From Treponema sp. (GTDB lineage: Bacteria; Spirochaetota; Spirochaetia; Treponematales; Treponemataceae), in the NCBI GenBank assembly GCA_017470605.1, contig JAFUYH010000013.1:1-64000 (forward strand): DNA of 64,000 bases. Reading direction: 5' to 3'. Position numbers and translations under genes: made by a program. Positions 15,516 to 24,049 of the stretch are shown here, piece by piece. A model generated the notes under the pieces. It was not told the DNA's origin and ran no database searches. It saw nothing but the letters and a program-made list of their open reading frames with translations. Position 1 is the first letter of the stretch; the number at the start of each line of letters is the position of its first letter.

Positions 15516-16121
15516 ATGAAGAAATTTCCAAAGTGGCTGATTGCCTTGATTATTGTGCTTGTTTGTGTTGGAGGAATTTTCTCCTGCTACAAAAATACTT
15601 ACAACGGACTTGTTTCTCAGGATGAAGGAGTAGATGCAGCTTGGGCAGAAGTTCAGAACCAGTATCAGCGCCGTCTGGATTTGATTCCAAATCTTGTTGC
15701 AACCGTAAAAGGCTATGCAAGCCATGAAAGCGAAGTTTTTACACAGGTTTCAGAAGCCCGCTCTAAGGCTGGCGGACAGATTAATATCAGTGATGATATT
15801 TTGAGTGACCCGGAAGCCTTTGAACGCTATCAGCAGATTCAGGATAATTTGGGTGCCAGCCTGCAGCGCCTTTTGATGGTAACAGAGCAGTATCCTGAAC
15901 TTAAGGCTGACCAGAATTTCCTTGCCCTGCAAGACCAGCTGGAAGGAACAGAAAACCGCATTACAGTTGCAAGAAAACGCTACAATGATGCAGCCAGAAG
16001 CTATAACACAAAAATCCGTTCTTTCCCAACAAATCTGATTGCAAACATGAGTGGCTTTGAAAAGAAGCAGTATTTTGCAGCAAGTGCAGAAGCCCAGTCG
16101 GCTCCAAAAGTTGAATTTTAA
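15516..16121 (+). CDS. lemA: LemA family protein
   Basis: Membrane-anchored protein of 201 residues. One N-terminal transmembrane segment (about residues 5-24) is followed by a helical-bundle domain with the family hallmark RRLDLIPNLVATVKGYA, then RKRYNDAARSYN and the NTKIRSFPTNLIA region. LemA proteins have no settled molecular role; they are commonly paired with TPM-domain proteins, as here, where two follow. AGAGGA precedes the ATG. The first gene of a three-gene unit, it lies just after the hairpin array. Confidence 0.92.
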   Translation: MKKFPKWLIALIIVLVCVGGIFSCYKNTYNGLVSQDEGVDAAWAEVQNQYQRRLDLIPNLVATVKGYASHESEVFTQVSEARSKAGGQINISDDILSDPEAFERYQQIQDNLGASLQRLLMVTEQYPELKADQNFLALQDQLEGTENRITVARKRYNDAARSYNTKIRSFPTNLIANMSGFEKKQYFAASAEAQSAPKVEF

Positions 16122-16187
16122 TGGATAAGCCCGCTGTCTGGCGGTGTATTGCAAAGCCTTTTTAGCTTTACAAGTCTGAGGTTCTAT

Positions 16188-16895
16188 ATGAAATACAAAA
16201 CTTTAGTCAGAAAACTCCATCTTTCGGAGCAGGATTTTGATGATATAAAAAAAGCCGTTGCAGATGCAGAAGCAAAAACAACAGGCGAAATTGCCGTAGC
16301 AGTTACTGCAGAAAGTGCCCGTTACTCTTTTTGGGAACTCCTTGCCGGTAATATTGCGGCAGCCCTTGTGCTGATTGTAATGATTCCTTTTGCAGACAAA
16401 ATCCGCGGGCTTTACCGTATGCTTTACTGGCAGAACGAGCCAAGCTGGATTCTTCCTCTTTTTTACATCATCACCTGTTTTGCAAGCGTGATAATCATCT
16501 TTTATCTGGCAAATATTCCTGCTCTGGACCGTCTGATTATTCCTCCTTCCGTAAAAAGAAGCTGCGTAACCCACAGGGCATTCCGCTATTTTACAGAGTC
16601 AGGAGTTTATGAAACCGCAGAGCATTCCGGCATTCTGATTTTTGTTTCTTATATGGAACGACAGGTCAGGATTGTAGCAGATTCAGGGATTTCGGCAAAA
16701 ATTTCTCAGGATATGTGGAATCTGATTGCTGATGAACTTGCAGAAAATATCGGGAAAGGCCAGGTTAAGCTTGCTTTTACCACTGCGATTGAAAAATGCG
16801 GGGCTCTTCTGGCAGAAAACTTCCCGCCTCACCAGGAAAATCCTAATGAATTATCAGACGGACTTGTAATTGTGGAGGATGAAGAATGGTTCTAA
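16188..16895 (+). CDS. TPM-domain membrane protein, first of pair
   Basis: 235 residues from the ATG at 16188, which has GAGG upstream; the frame is open from 16149, but that start lacks a ribosome site. An N-terminal portion of the TPM domain (TTGEIAVAVTAESARYSFWE) is followed by two hydrophobic segments (about residues 52-72 and 85-110). The rest of the TPM fold then follows (ILIFVSYMERQVRIVADSGI, KGQVKLAFTTAIEKCGALL). This inserted-membrane arrangement is the short TPM protein found beside LemA. Function unknown; a role in envelope stress or membrane protein quality has been proposed for relatives. It overlaps the next gene by 10 bases. Confidence 0.8.
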   Translation: MKYKTLVRKLHLSEQDFDDIKKAVADAEAKTTGEIAVAVTAESARYSFWELLAGNIAAALVLIVMIPFADKIRGLYRMLYWQNEPSWILPLFYIITCFASVIIIFYLANIPALDRLIIPPSVKRSCVTHRAFRYFTESGVYETAEHSGILIFVSYMERQVRIVADSGISAKISQDMWNLIADELAENIGKGQVKLAFTTAIEKCGALLAENFPPHQENPNELSDGLVIVEDEEWF

Positions 16896-17674
16896 ACATA
16901 AGAAGGCTTTTTAAGCGAGTTGCAAGCCTTACCCTGCTGGGAATTTTTGCAGCGGCAAGCCTTTTTGCGGCAAAAGTTCCGGCTTTAAAAGGCAGGGTTA
17001 ATGACTACGCAAACATAATCAATTCTTCTGCAGAAGAAAAACTTTCCGCATACTTACAGCAGCTGGACGAACAGCAGGGTGTTCAGATTGCAGTCCTTAC
17101 AGTTCCAAGCCTGCAGGGTGATGACATTGCTTCTTACAGCATGAAGGTTGCCGAAAGCTGGAAAATAGGTAATTCCAAAACTGACAAGGGTGCTCTTTTA
17201 GTAGTGGCCTATCAGGAGCATGATTTACGGATTGAAGTTGGCTATGGTCTTGAAGACAAGCTGACCGACGCAAAATGCGGGCTGATTATCAGGAACGTGA
17301 TTATTCCTCAGTTTAAAAATGGGGATTATTCAGAAGGAATCCTTCTTGGAGTGCAGAATATGGGCGGAATTGCAACAGATAATGCCCAGCTTGTTTCCAG
17401 AAGCGTTCAGAACAGTGAAAATTCAGATGATGATATTGGCGGGGTAATTTTTATGATTATCTGGCTGATTTTCTTCTTTGCGATTATAAGTTCCAAGGGC
17501 GGAATCTGGAAGTGGATTTTTCTTTCCAACCTGGCAGGCAGCCACAGACGGGGAGGCTTTTATTCAGGGCCTTCTCACCGCTCTTCTGGATTTGGCGGCG
17601 GCAGCTTTGGGGGCGGAAGTTTTCATGGCGGCGGCGGACACTTTGGAGGAGGCGGGGCTAGCGGGCACTGGTAA
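16886..17674 (+). CDS. TPM-domain protein with Gly-rich tail (YgcG-like)
   Basis: 262 residues: signal peptide or anchor (about 1-28), extracytoplasmic TPM domain (about 32-165: VPALKGRVNDYANIINSSAE, EVGYGLEDKLTDA), then a transmembrane segment (about 185-205). It ends in a Gly/Ser/His-rich tail, SFGGGSFHGGGGHFGGGGAS. This is the standard YgcG architecture that accompanies LemA. The tail probably lies in the cytoplasm. It overlaps the preceding TPM gene by 10 bases, indicating translational coupling; no Shine-Dalgarno is needed. Confidence 0.88.
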   Translation: MVLNIRRLFKRVASLTLLGIFAAASLFAAKVPALKGRVNDYANIINSSAEEKLSAYLQQLDEQQGVQIAVLTVPSLQGDDIASYSMKVAESWKIGNSKTDKGALLVVAYQEHDLRIEVGYGLEDKLTDAKCGLIIRNVIIPQFKNGDYSEGILLGVQNMGGIATDNAQLVSRSVQNSENSDDDIGGVIFMIIWLIFFFAIISSKGGIWKWIFLSNLAGSHRRGGFYSGPSHRSSGFGGGSFGGGSFHGGGGHFGGGGASGHW

Positions 17675-17727
17675 TGGTGGCGGTAGATGGGAGACCTTAC
17701 GTGATAAAGTATCGCGAGACCGCCACC

Positions 17728-17852
17728 CACAGTTTTGCATTCGCAAAACTGTGCAGGCCTTTGTAGTGCCACCTTACGCGCAAAGTTTCGCGAAACCTCG
17801 CCCCACGGTTTGCATGCGCAAACTGTGCAGCCTCTACAGTGCCCCCCTACGC
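17728..17852 (+). repeat. Two hairpin-bearing direct repeats, GC-rich
   Basis: Unit 1 (17728-17780) and unit 2 (17804-17852) are diverged copies. Each starts with a strong hairpin: CACAGTTTTGC/GCAAAACTGTG (17728-17738 with 17743-17753) and CACGGTTTGC/GCAAACTGTG (17804-17813 with 17818-17827). Both then run through GTGCAG, AGTGCC and CCTACGC or CTTACGC. A further palindrome, CGCGAAAC, lies between. The segment is much richer in C and G than the genes around it. A weak relative is at 49-80. It could help terminate the lemA-TPM transcript, but there is no T-run. Confidence 0.65.
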
Positions 17853-17894
17853 AATGCCCCTCCTCCCGCACGGGCTACATCCATAAAAAGTGTG

Positions 17895-17923
17895 TTTACC
17901 TTGAAGCACAGATTTGATATACT
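17895..17923 (+). promoter_or_regulatory. Promoter of znuACB
   Basis: -35 TTTACC (17895-17900) and -10 TATACT (17918-17923) with a 17-base spacer. The predicted RNA start near 17930 leaves about three bases before the ATG at 17933, with no Shine-Dalgarno, so the mRNA would be effectively leaderless. Confidence 0.55.
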
Positions 17924-17927
17924 AATC

Positions 17928-17942
17928 TGATAATGATTCTCA
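17928..17942 (+). promoter_or_regulatory. Fur/Zur-type operator over the znuA start
   Basis: TGATAATGATTCTCA is a 7-1-7 inverted repeat that differs by one base from TGATAATNATTATCA, the box used by Fur-family repressors. It covers the predicted transcription start and the znuA start codon (17933), so a bound repressor would block the promoter. For a metal-uptake operon this points to Zur or Fur. Which of the two cannot be told from the box. Confidence 0.65.
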
Positions 17943-18886
17943 AATTGAAAAATCTGAAACGACTGTCCCTGCTTTTTCTTGGGGCGTCCTTTATCTTAAA
18001 TCCTCTTTTCCTGTCCTGCAAAGCCCAAAAGGTTCAGAATAACGACAGAATCAAAATTGTAAGCACTATATTTCCATTTTATGACTGGGCGGGGAACATA
18101 ATCGGCAAAAACGATGAAAAAACAATCAACACTTTAATAATTAAAAGCGGTTCCGGGATTCACGATTTTCAGCCATCCCAATCTGATATTTCCCAGATAG
18201 TCAATGCAGATATTTTTATTTACAATGGAAATCAGATTGATTTCTGGGCAGAAGAAATTTTAAGACAAAAAGCAAATCAGAACATGACCGTGCTGAACCT
18301 TTCAGACATCACATCCGTAGAGCGGCTATCCTCATCATCGGAAAATCACCTCTGGCTATCTTTGCGCAATGCAGAAGTCTGCGTACAGGCCATTTCTGAC
18401 GCCTTATGTGCAAAAATTCCTGAAATGGCAGAAATCTTCAGTCAGAATTGCAGTGAATATATAGAAGAAATCGAATTGCTGGATTCAAGTTTTAAGTCTT
18501 CTCTGTCAAAATACACAAGAAAAAGTCTGATTCTTTGTGATGAATTTCCTTTTGCTCCCCTTGCCCAGGACTACAATTTGAACTTTCTGTCAGCATATTC
18601 CACCTGCCCTGCGCCCGCAGCCACCGCAGAAAGCTTAACCGCCCCGAATATTCAGCCGCTTGCAGATGCCTTAAGCAAAGAAGAAGCAAAGGCTCTTTTA
18701 GTTCTTGAAAATTCAGATAAAAAGATTTCAAAAGCAGTCATTCTGGAAGCAAAAAGACCTTCCTGCGATACTTTTGTTCTGGATTCCATGGAGCACACGA
18801 CTCTTTGGGAAGCATTCAAAGGCAGAAGCTATCTGGGAATTATGCGGGAAAATCTTGAAACAATGGAGAAATCATGGCACAACTGA
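17933..18886 (+). CDS. znuA: Metal (zinc-type) ABC transporter binding lipoprotein
   Basis: 317-residue substrate-binding protein of the ZnuA/TroA cluster A-I family. The N-terminus is basic, hydrophobic and ends in PLFLSCKAQK, a lipobox-like site with Cys29. Metal-site candidates are the His in GSGIHDFQPS and the His in ENHLWLS, plus a later Glu/Asp (ILCDEFPFAPLAQDY). A His-rich loop is absent, so zinc versus manganese is not certain. No ribosome-binding site is visible before the ATG; see the promoter at 17895. It overlaps znuC by 13 bases. Confidence 0.85.
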   Translation: MILKLKNLKRLSLLFLGASFILNPLFLSCKAQKVQNNDRIKIVSTIFPFYDWAGNIIGKNDEKTINTLIIKSGSGIHDFQPSQSDISQIVNADIFIYNGNQIDFWAEEILRQKANQNMTVLNLSDITSVERLSSSSENHLWLSLRNAEVCVQAISDALCAKIPEMAEIFSQNCSEYIEEIELLDSSFKSSLSKYTRKSLILCDEFPFAPLAQDYNLNFLSAYSTCPAPAATAESLTAPNIQPLADALSKEEAKALLVLENSDKKISKAVILEAKRPSCDTFVLDSMEHTTLWEAFKGRSYLGIMRENLETMEKSWHN

Positions 18887-19554
18887 CCTGTGAAAACCTT
18901 ACCTTAGGCTACAGTTCAAGAATCATTCTGGAAAATCTTTCTTTTTCCGTAAACAAGGGCGATTACCTTTGCATTGTGGGCGAAAACGGTTCTGGAAAAT
19001 CCACCTTAATGAAGACAATCCTTCACCTCTTAAAGCCAATTTCCGGCACAATAACAACAGGAGACGGACTTCTTGCAGATGAAATCGGCTATCTGCCTCA
19101 GCAGACCGAAGTTCAGCGGGATTTTCCTGCAAGCGTGAGGGAAATTGTTCTTTCCGGCTGCCAGTCCCGCTGCGGACGCAGGCCTTTTTACATCAAGGAA
19201 GAAAAACAGCTTGCCCGTGACACGATGGAAAAACTTGGCATCCTTCATCTTGCAAAAAAATGCTACAGGGAACTTTCTGGCGGTCAACAGCAGCGGGTTC
19301 TTTTGGCCCGCGCCCTTTGTGCAACACAAAAAATGCTGCTTCTGGATGAACCTGTTACAGGACTGGATCCTATTGCTACAGAAGAAATGTACGAATTGAT
19401 AAAAAAACTCAATGACGACGGCATTACAATCATCATGATTTCCCATGATATTGATACCGCCCTGCAGTATGCAAGTCACATTCTTAATATTGGAAAGAAA
19501 ATATTTTTTGGGGAGGCAAAGGATTATGTTAGAAACTCTGATTCAGTACTTTAG
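18874..19554 (+). CDS. znuC: Metal ABC transporter ATP-binding protein
   Basis: 226-residue ATPase of the zinc/manganese import family. Walker A is GENGSGKSTL, the Q-loop region is IGYLPQQTEVQRDFPASVRE (typical of the metal subfamily), the signature is LSGGQQQRVLLARAL, Walker B is MLLLDEPVTGLD, and the switch His is in MISHDID. It energises the permease encoded next. It overlaps both neighbours (13 bases with znuA and 29 bases with znuB), so the three are translationally linked. Confidence 0.92.
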   Translation: MAQLTCENLTLGYSSRIILENLSFSVNKGDYLCIVGENGSGKSTLMKTILHLLKPISGTITTGDGLLADEIGYLPQQTEVQRDFPASVREIVLSGCQSRCGRRPFYIKEEKQLARDTMEKLGILHLAKKCYRELSGGQQQRVLLARALCATQKMLLLDEPVTGLDPIATEEMYELIKKLNDDGITIIMISHDIDTALQYASHILNIGKKIFFGEAKDYVRNSDSVL

Positions 19555-20359
19555 TTTTCCTTTTGTACGCTATGCGGTTATTGTAGGAGTTCTGATTTCT
19601 CTCTGTTCTTCCCTGCTGGGAGTTACCCTGGTCTTAAAAAGATTCAGTTTCATTGGTGACGGACTTTCTCACGTTGCATTTGGAGCAATCAGCATTGCAA
19701 GTGTACTTAATTTAACAAACAATATGTATCTGGTTCTTCCTGTTACTGTCATTGCCGCAATCCTTCTTTTAAGGACAGGAAAAAACACAAAGATTCAGGG
19801 CGATGCCGCTGTTGCAATGATTTCAGTTGCCTCCCTTGCCATCGGTTATCTGATTATGAACATCTTTTCTACTTCATCAAATTTAAGCGGTGATGTTTGT
19901 AGTACGCTTTTCGGTTCTACCTCAATTCTGACCCTTACAAAAGGTGAAGTATGGCTGTGCACTATACTTTCTCTTCTGGTAACAGCCGCCTTCATCATCT
20001 TTTACAATAAGATTTTTGCAGTCACTTTTGATGAAAATTTTGCACAGGCTGTAGGAACCCATGCCAGCATCTACAATCTGGTGATTGCAGTCATAATTGC
20101 CGTAATAATAGTACTTGCCATGAACCTTGTAGGCTCCCTCTTAATTTCTGCCTTAGTGATTTTCCCGGCCCTTTCTGCCATGAGACTTTTTAAAAGTTTC
20201 CGTACAGTAACAATCTGCTCAGCAATAATTTCAGTCTTCTGTTCTTCAACAGGTCTTTTAATTTCAATTCTAGCAGGAACTCCTGTAGGAAGTACAATTG
20301 TTGCAATGGATTTAGCAGTTTTTTTAATCTGCTATATTCTGGAAGTTTTCAAAAAATAG
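19526..20359 (+). CDS. znuB: Metal ABC transporter permease
   Basis: 277-residue membrane protein of the ABC-3 family with about eight hydrophobic segments. Family landmarks are LKRFSFIGDGLSHVAFGA near the N-terminus and MNLVGSLLISALVIFPALSA near the C-terminus. The start is the ATG at 19526, behind GGGGAGGC within znuC; an earlier in-frame ATG at 19445 lies deep in znuC and lacks a membrane-protein start. It forms the channel for ZnuA-delivered metal. Confidence 0.9.
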   Translation: MLETLIQYFSFPFVRYAVIVGVLISLCSSLLGVTLVLKRFSFIGDGLSHVAFGAISIASVLNLTNNMYLVLPVTVIAAILLLRTGKNTKIQGDAAVAMISVASLAIGYLIMNIFSTSSNLSGDVCSTLFGSTSILTLTKGEVWLCTILSLLVTAAFIIFYNKIFAVTFDENFAQAVGTHASIYNLVIAVIIAVIIVLAMNLVGSLLISALVIFPALSAMRLFKSFRTVTICSAIISVFCSSTGLLISILAGTPVGSTIVAMDLAVFLICYILEVFKK

Positions 20360-20375
20360 GATTAAATTATAAAAG

Positions 20376-20936
20376 ATGAAAAAAACAAGTTTGATTTTTG
20401 CACGCCCCCTTCTGCTTATAGGAATTTTTACTTCCCTAATTTTTACTTCCTGCAACAAAAATGAAAAAAAGCCATTCCCTCCTGCCGCCACAGAGCAGAC
20501 TCAGGAAAATAACTTACAGGAAGACTCCCCTGCCCTGTCAATTCAAAAACTTCACAAGGAAAAAACAGAGCCGGCAAAACCTACTGATAAGATTGACTTT
20601 GACCTTACTAAAATGTCTTCTACAATGGTTTATTCCACTGTTTTTGATATGCTGGTTGCTTCAGAAGATTACGAAAACAAGGTAATTAAAGTAGAAGGAA
20701 TGTTTAATGTTTTTACGGATGAAGTTACAGGCGAGCGATACTATGCCGTTCTTGTTCAGGATGCCACTGCCTGCTGCCAGCAGGGACTGGAATTTATCTG
20801 GCAGGGTCAGCATGATTTTCCGCAAGACTATCCTGAAGAATTTTCTGAAATTGTAGTAACAGGCTCTTATACTACGGTAGAAGAAGACGGACTTTCTTAT
20901 TCTTACATAAAAGCCTGGTCAGTAGAAGAAGTTTAG
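20376..20936 (+). CDS. Lipoprotein linked to metal transporter
   Basis: 186 residues. Signal peptide with lipobox-like IFTSCNK (Cys26), a Pro/Glu-rich linker to about residue 70, then a compact beta-rich domain. This contains DYENKVIKVEGMFNVF, YYAVLVQDATACCQQGLEFI and VVTGSYTT. The double Cys in ATACCQQGLEF resembles the metal-linked domain seen in DUF1980/TIGR03943-like proteins and in proteins beside znu operons elsewhere. It starts 16 bases after znuB and is surely part of the operon. A role in extracytoplasmic metal handling is inferred from context; its fold looks OB-like. Confidence 0.65.
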   Translation: MKKTSLIFARPLLLIGIFTSLIFTSCNKNEKKPFPPAATEQTQENNLQEDSPALSIQKLHKEKTEPAKPTDKIDFDLTKMSSTMVYSTVFDMLVASEDYENKVIKVEGMFNVFTDEVTGERYYAVLVQDATACCQQGLEFIWQGQHDFPQDYPEEFSEIVVTGSYTTVEEDGLSYSYIKAWSVEEV

Positions 20937-20942
20937 AAATCC

Positions 20943-21959
20943 TTACTCTACCGCATAGCAGTCATAGCCTGCATTGCGAAGCTGGTCTGCCATATTTCCG
21001 GCGGCATTTTCATTTACAAGGACTATAAAATAAGTCGTTCCGCTTGCCCTCTTTTCTGTCGTTATGTAAGCAGGAAATCCTTTTGCCTTTGCTTCTTCGG
21101 CAAGGAGTTTTGCGTTGCTTTCTGTTCTGAAAAGTCCTAACTGCCACTTAGAGAAAGTATTTTTATCTGCGGCTGCGGCGGCCTTTTTTTCTGCGGCAGT
21201 AGGTTCACTTTTTACAATTGAGTCTTCTGCATAAGTTCCGCTGCCCTGTTCTGCTTCTCCGCTTTTTGGAACAAAGAACCAGAATGGCGTTGGAAGCAGC
21301 TGAATATCACCTTTTACGATTGCAGCCTCCATAGAAGAAGGATAAGCCGAAGTAATCTGCTTAGAATAGGAAGTATCACCCGTAATATACCAGAGGGTAA
21401 GAAGAATTACAGGCTTTAGTTCCTGCATGGATTCTACTTTAAGATAAGCCTGAAGCATTACCAGAGGTTCCTGCAAATCAGAAATGCTGTCTGCCTTGCA
21501 AAGTGCGCTCCACTGGGTATAAAGCTTAATATAGGCCTGAACCCGGGCATTTTTTGAATTGCGGACAGCTGAATTAAGATAGTTATCGGCAGTAATATAG
21601 TCACCGCTGCTCAAGGCACAGCGGACTGCATCCAGAACAAGCTGTTCATTTGTTTTTTTGGGCATTCCCTCTGCATCGCCAGCGGCAATTCCTGCAGCCT
21701 GGGCATAAGACTTCTGGGCTTCTTCATAATAAGAAAGCTGTTCTTCTAAGCCCGCAAGAAAAATATAGGCAGAACGTTTTTCTGCAGGTACAGAAATTTT
21801 TGTAATCTGATTTTTGATGTACTGAACCGACTCTTCTACAGAATCTTTTTTTGCTGACTCAGTTGCAATAAAGCGGGCAGTAAGTTCTGCCGCATTCAAA
21901 GTTCCGGCAGAAATAAATAAGACAAGTGCTGATGCACTAAAAATTTTCTTCAGTTTCAT
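20943..21959 (-). CDS. SPOR-domain periplasmic protein
   Basis: 338 residues with a signal peptide (cleavage probably after GTLNAAE). A middle of helical, TPR-like repeats (about 40-230: YEEAQKSYAQAAGIA, SSGDYITADNYL) is followed by an Ala/Lys linker and a C-terminal SPOR domain (about 268-338: FSKWQLGLFRTESNAKLLAE, GTTYFIVLVN). SPOR domains bind denuded peptidoglycan glycans, often at division sites. Start overlaps the stop of the upstream membrane protein (ATGA type), and miaB precedes, forming a three-gene operon. Partner and precise role unknown. Confidence 0.8.
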   Translation of the reverse strand: MKLKKIFSASALVLFISAGTLNAAELTARFIATESAKKDSVEESVQYIKNQITKISVPAEKRSAYIFLAGLEEQLSYYEEAQKSYAQAAGIAAGDAEGMPKKTNEQLVLDAVRCALSSGDYITADNYLNSAVRNSKNARVQAYIKLYTQWSALCKADSISDLQEPLVMLQAYLKVESMQELKPVILLTLWYITGDTSYSKQITSAYPSSMEAAIVKGDIQLLPTPFWFFVPKSGEAEQGSGTYAEDSIVKSEPTAAEKKAAAAADKNTFSKWQLGLFRTESNAKLLAEEAKAKGFPAYITTEKRASGTTYFIVLVNENAAGNMADQLRNAGYDCYAVE

Positions 21960-22369
21960 TGCTCTTTATTATCGGCAGATTCTTTTTCGACTGTAGAAAC
22001 TTCTAATCCGCTTGAAAAAGCTTCTTTTTCTTCATCAGAAACTTTTTTTGTCTTTTCTGCACGCTTTTTCTGCTTTTCCATGATTTTCTTTGCTTTTTCT
22101 TCTGCCTTTATTCTGGCATTTTCACGCTTTTTTGCAAGTTCTTCCCTTCTCTCTTTTTCAGATTCAGAAGGCCCCTTAAGTTTTGCAATAAGCACAAAGA
22201 GAATTGAAACAATTATTCCTGCCCCAAAGGCAATCAGAACAAGAACCGAAACAGGAATGGCTTCATAAGTTTTGAAAAACCAGAAAGTACAGGTATTTCC
22301 AATATTTAATCCTACAAAAAAAGCAAGGAAAACTACAAAAGCCAGAAATAAAATCAAAGCAAAAATCAT
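21956..22369 (-). CDS. LapA-like membrane protein with charged tail
   Basis: 137 residues. Two hydrophobic segments (about 1-22 and 38-64) of the LapA/DUF1049 kind are separated by a loop containing NIGNTCTFWFF. They are followed by a Lys/Glu/Arg-rich helix (about 68-115) that looks like a coiled coil and probably lies in the cytoplasm. LapA-domain proteins in other bacteria assist lipopolysaccharide assembly or have no known role. Its start codon abuts the miaB stop with no gap, and its end overlaps the SPOR-domain gene, so it is clearly co-expressed with both. Confidence 0.65.
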   Translation of the reverse strand: MIFALILFLAFVVFLAFFVGLNIGNTCTFWFFKTYEAIPVSVLVLIAFGAGIIVSILFVLIAKLKGPSESEKERREELAKKRENARIKAEEKAKKIMEKQKKRAEKTKKVSDEEKEAFSSGLEVSTVEKESADNKEQ

Positions 22370-23776
22370 TTAAACTAAAACTCCTCTATAAGTGTTGCCA
22401 GAAAGCTCTTCAATTTTAACATTCACAAAGCTTCCTATCAACTTTTTATCTGCCTTGAAGGCAATTTTTTCATGCTGCTCAATCTGTCCCAGAAGTTCAT
22501 CCCTGTTATCACGGCTTACGCCCTCTACAAGAACAGTCACCGTTTTACCCACGCGGCGACTCATCTGCTGCTGAGTGTGCTCCAGCTGCAGGTCAATTAC
22601 CCGCTGAAGCCTTTCCTTGCGGACTTCTACAGGCAGCTGCTCCATTTTTGCGGCAGGAGTCCCGGAACGTGGATTGTAATAATACATCATGGCCGATTCA
22701 TATTTTACCTGACGCATCAAATCAAGAGTCAGTTCCACATCTTCTTCTTTTTCTGTAGGAAAGCCCATCATTATGTCTGTAGTCAGCGAAATATCAGGAA
22801 TTTTTGCCTTGATTCTTTCTACCAGGGCAAGATACTGCTCACGGCTATAACGGCGGTTCATTTTTTCAAGAACGGCAGTAGAACCATGCTGAACAGGAAG
22901 ATGAATATGACGGCAAATAACCGGCTCAGAGGCTATTACATCTATTACATCATCCGTAAAATCCTTTGGATGAGAAGACATAAAGCGCACCCACTTTACA
23001 GGAGACTGAGTTTTTCGCAGATGTTCCGCAACAATTTTTAAAAGGCCTGCAAAATTTACGACAGTATCATCAGCAGAAGAACATTCGCCTTTTGACATTA
23101 CTCCCTGATAGGAATTTACATTCTGACCGATTAAAGTAACTTCCTTTACACCGTATTTTGCAAGTACATCAAATTCCCGCAGGATTTCATCAACCGGGCG
23201 GCTGAGTTCTCTTCCGCGAACATAAGGCACAATGCAGTAAGTACAGAAATTATTACAGCCGTGCATAATCGGGAGGAAGGTAGAAAAGGCTCCTGGCTCA
23301 GCAGAAACACTTGCAAATTTATACTGCTCAGTATCATCCGGCTGAAAGGCAGGCCTTCCTTCTTCAATAGCAGATATTATTTCTCCAAAATGGTGTTTTG
23401 CATAAGTTCCAACAACATAATCTACAAAGGGAAAATCTTTCTGAAAATCAGTCAGAAGACGCTCTGCCATACAGCCCATAACTACAAGAGTTAAAGGTTT
23501 TGCGCCATCCTTTACATATTCAAGGGCTTCTTCCAGCATTTTTGTTTTTGCCCCAATACGACATTCCCGCACAGCCTTAAGCCCGCTGTACCAGCCAAGC
23601 CGCCCCATAATTCGGTTTTCGGCAGTTTCGCGCACGGAGCAGGTATTTATGATTGCAAGGTCAGCAGTCTGTGCAGATTCAGATTTTTTCCATCCGCGGG
23701 CAATCAAAAGCTGTTCTACAGATGCAGATTCAGCAATATTCATTTCGCATCCGTAGGTTTCAAAAAAGTAAGTCAT
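22370..23776 (-). CDS. miaB: tRNA-2-methylthio-N6-dimethylallyladenosine synthase
   Basis: Radical SAM methylthiotransferase that adds the methylthio group to i6A37 of tRNAs reading UNN codons. 468 residues: N-terminal UPF0004 domain with three cysteines (FETYGCEMN, NTCSVRETAE, VVMGCMAERL), central radical SAM motif MHGCNNFCTYCIVPYVRGRE, and C-terminal TRAM domain (about 400-468). The length is normal apart from a short extension in the first domain around residues 68-95. Alternative family members (MtaB, RimO) are less likely given GCEMN and VRGRE context. First gene of the operon with the LapA-like and SPOR proteins. Confidence 0.94.
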   Translation of the reverse strand: MTYFFETYGCEMNIAESASVEQLLIARGWKKSESAQTADLAIINTCSVRETAENRIMGRLGWYSGLKAVRECRIGAKTKMLEEALEYVKDGAKPLTLVVMGCMAERLLTDFQKDFPFVDYVVGTYAKHHFGEIISAIEEGRPAFQPDDTEQYKFASVSAEPGAFSTFLPIMHGCNNFCTYCIVPYVRGRELSRPVDEILREFDVLAKYGVKEVTLIGQNVNSYQGVMSKGECSSADDTVVNFAGLLKIVAEHLRKTQSPVKWVRFMSSHPKDFTDDVIDVIASEPVICRHIHLPVQHGSTAVLEKMNRRYSREQYLALVERIKAKIPDISLTTDIMMGFPTEKEEDVELTLDLMRQVKYESAMMYYYNPRSGTPAAKMEQLPVEVRKERLQRVIDLQLEHTQQQMSRRVGKTVTVLVEGVSRDNRDELLGQIEQHEKIAFKADKKLIGSFVNVKIEELSGNTYRGVLV

Positions 23777-24049
23777 GCCTGCTATTGTATAAAAAAAATC
23801 AAAAAAAATATATATTTTTTGTAACCAAACCAGATAATTGTGGTTGTTTTAGTGTAAACAAGAGATACTAAACCTTGTAAACAACAACATACCTCCTTTT
23901 TTTGTCATTAGACTGCCGTTTTTTCCTCCTTTTGACGGCAGTCTTTTTTTTAACATCATCCCCCCCCTTTTTCTAGATGACAAAAAAAAATGAAAAGAAT
24001 CAAAAATGGTCTAAAATAATTCCACAAAACAATTATATAGGAGGCCATT
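23777..24049 (+). other. Intergenic region between miaB and the invertase
   Basis: 273 bases without a gene. AT-rich start (runs of A and TATATATTTTTT), a strong terminator on the plus strand (23911-23951), a run of eight C at 23960-23967, and AGGAGG ahead of the recombinase ATG. Because a terminator lies on the plus strand with no gene before it, an untranslated plus-strand RNA of roughly 100-130 bases could end there; no promoter for it is clear. Confidence 0.45.
23911..23951 (+). terminator. Intrinsic terminator before the invertase gene
   Basis: GACTGCCGT (23911-23919) pairs with ACGGCAGTC (23935-23943), nine pairs, followed by eight T (23944-23951). The 15-base loop is T-rich and holds CCTCC. 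It precedes the recombinase gene by about 100 bases and follows no plus-strand gene, so it either ends a small RNA or attenuates recombinase transcription. Confidence 0.8.
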
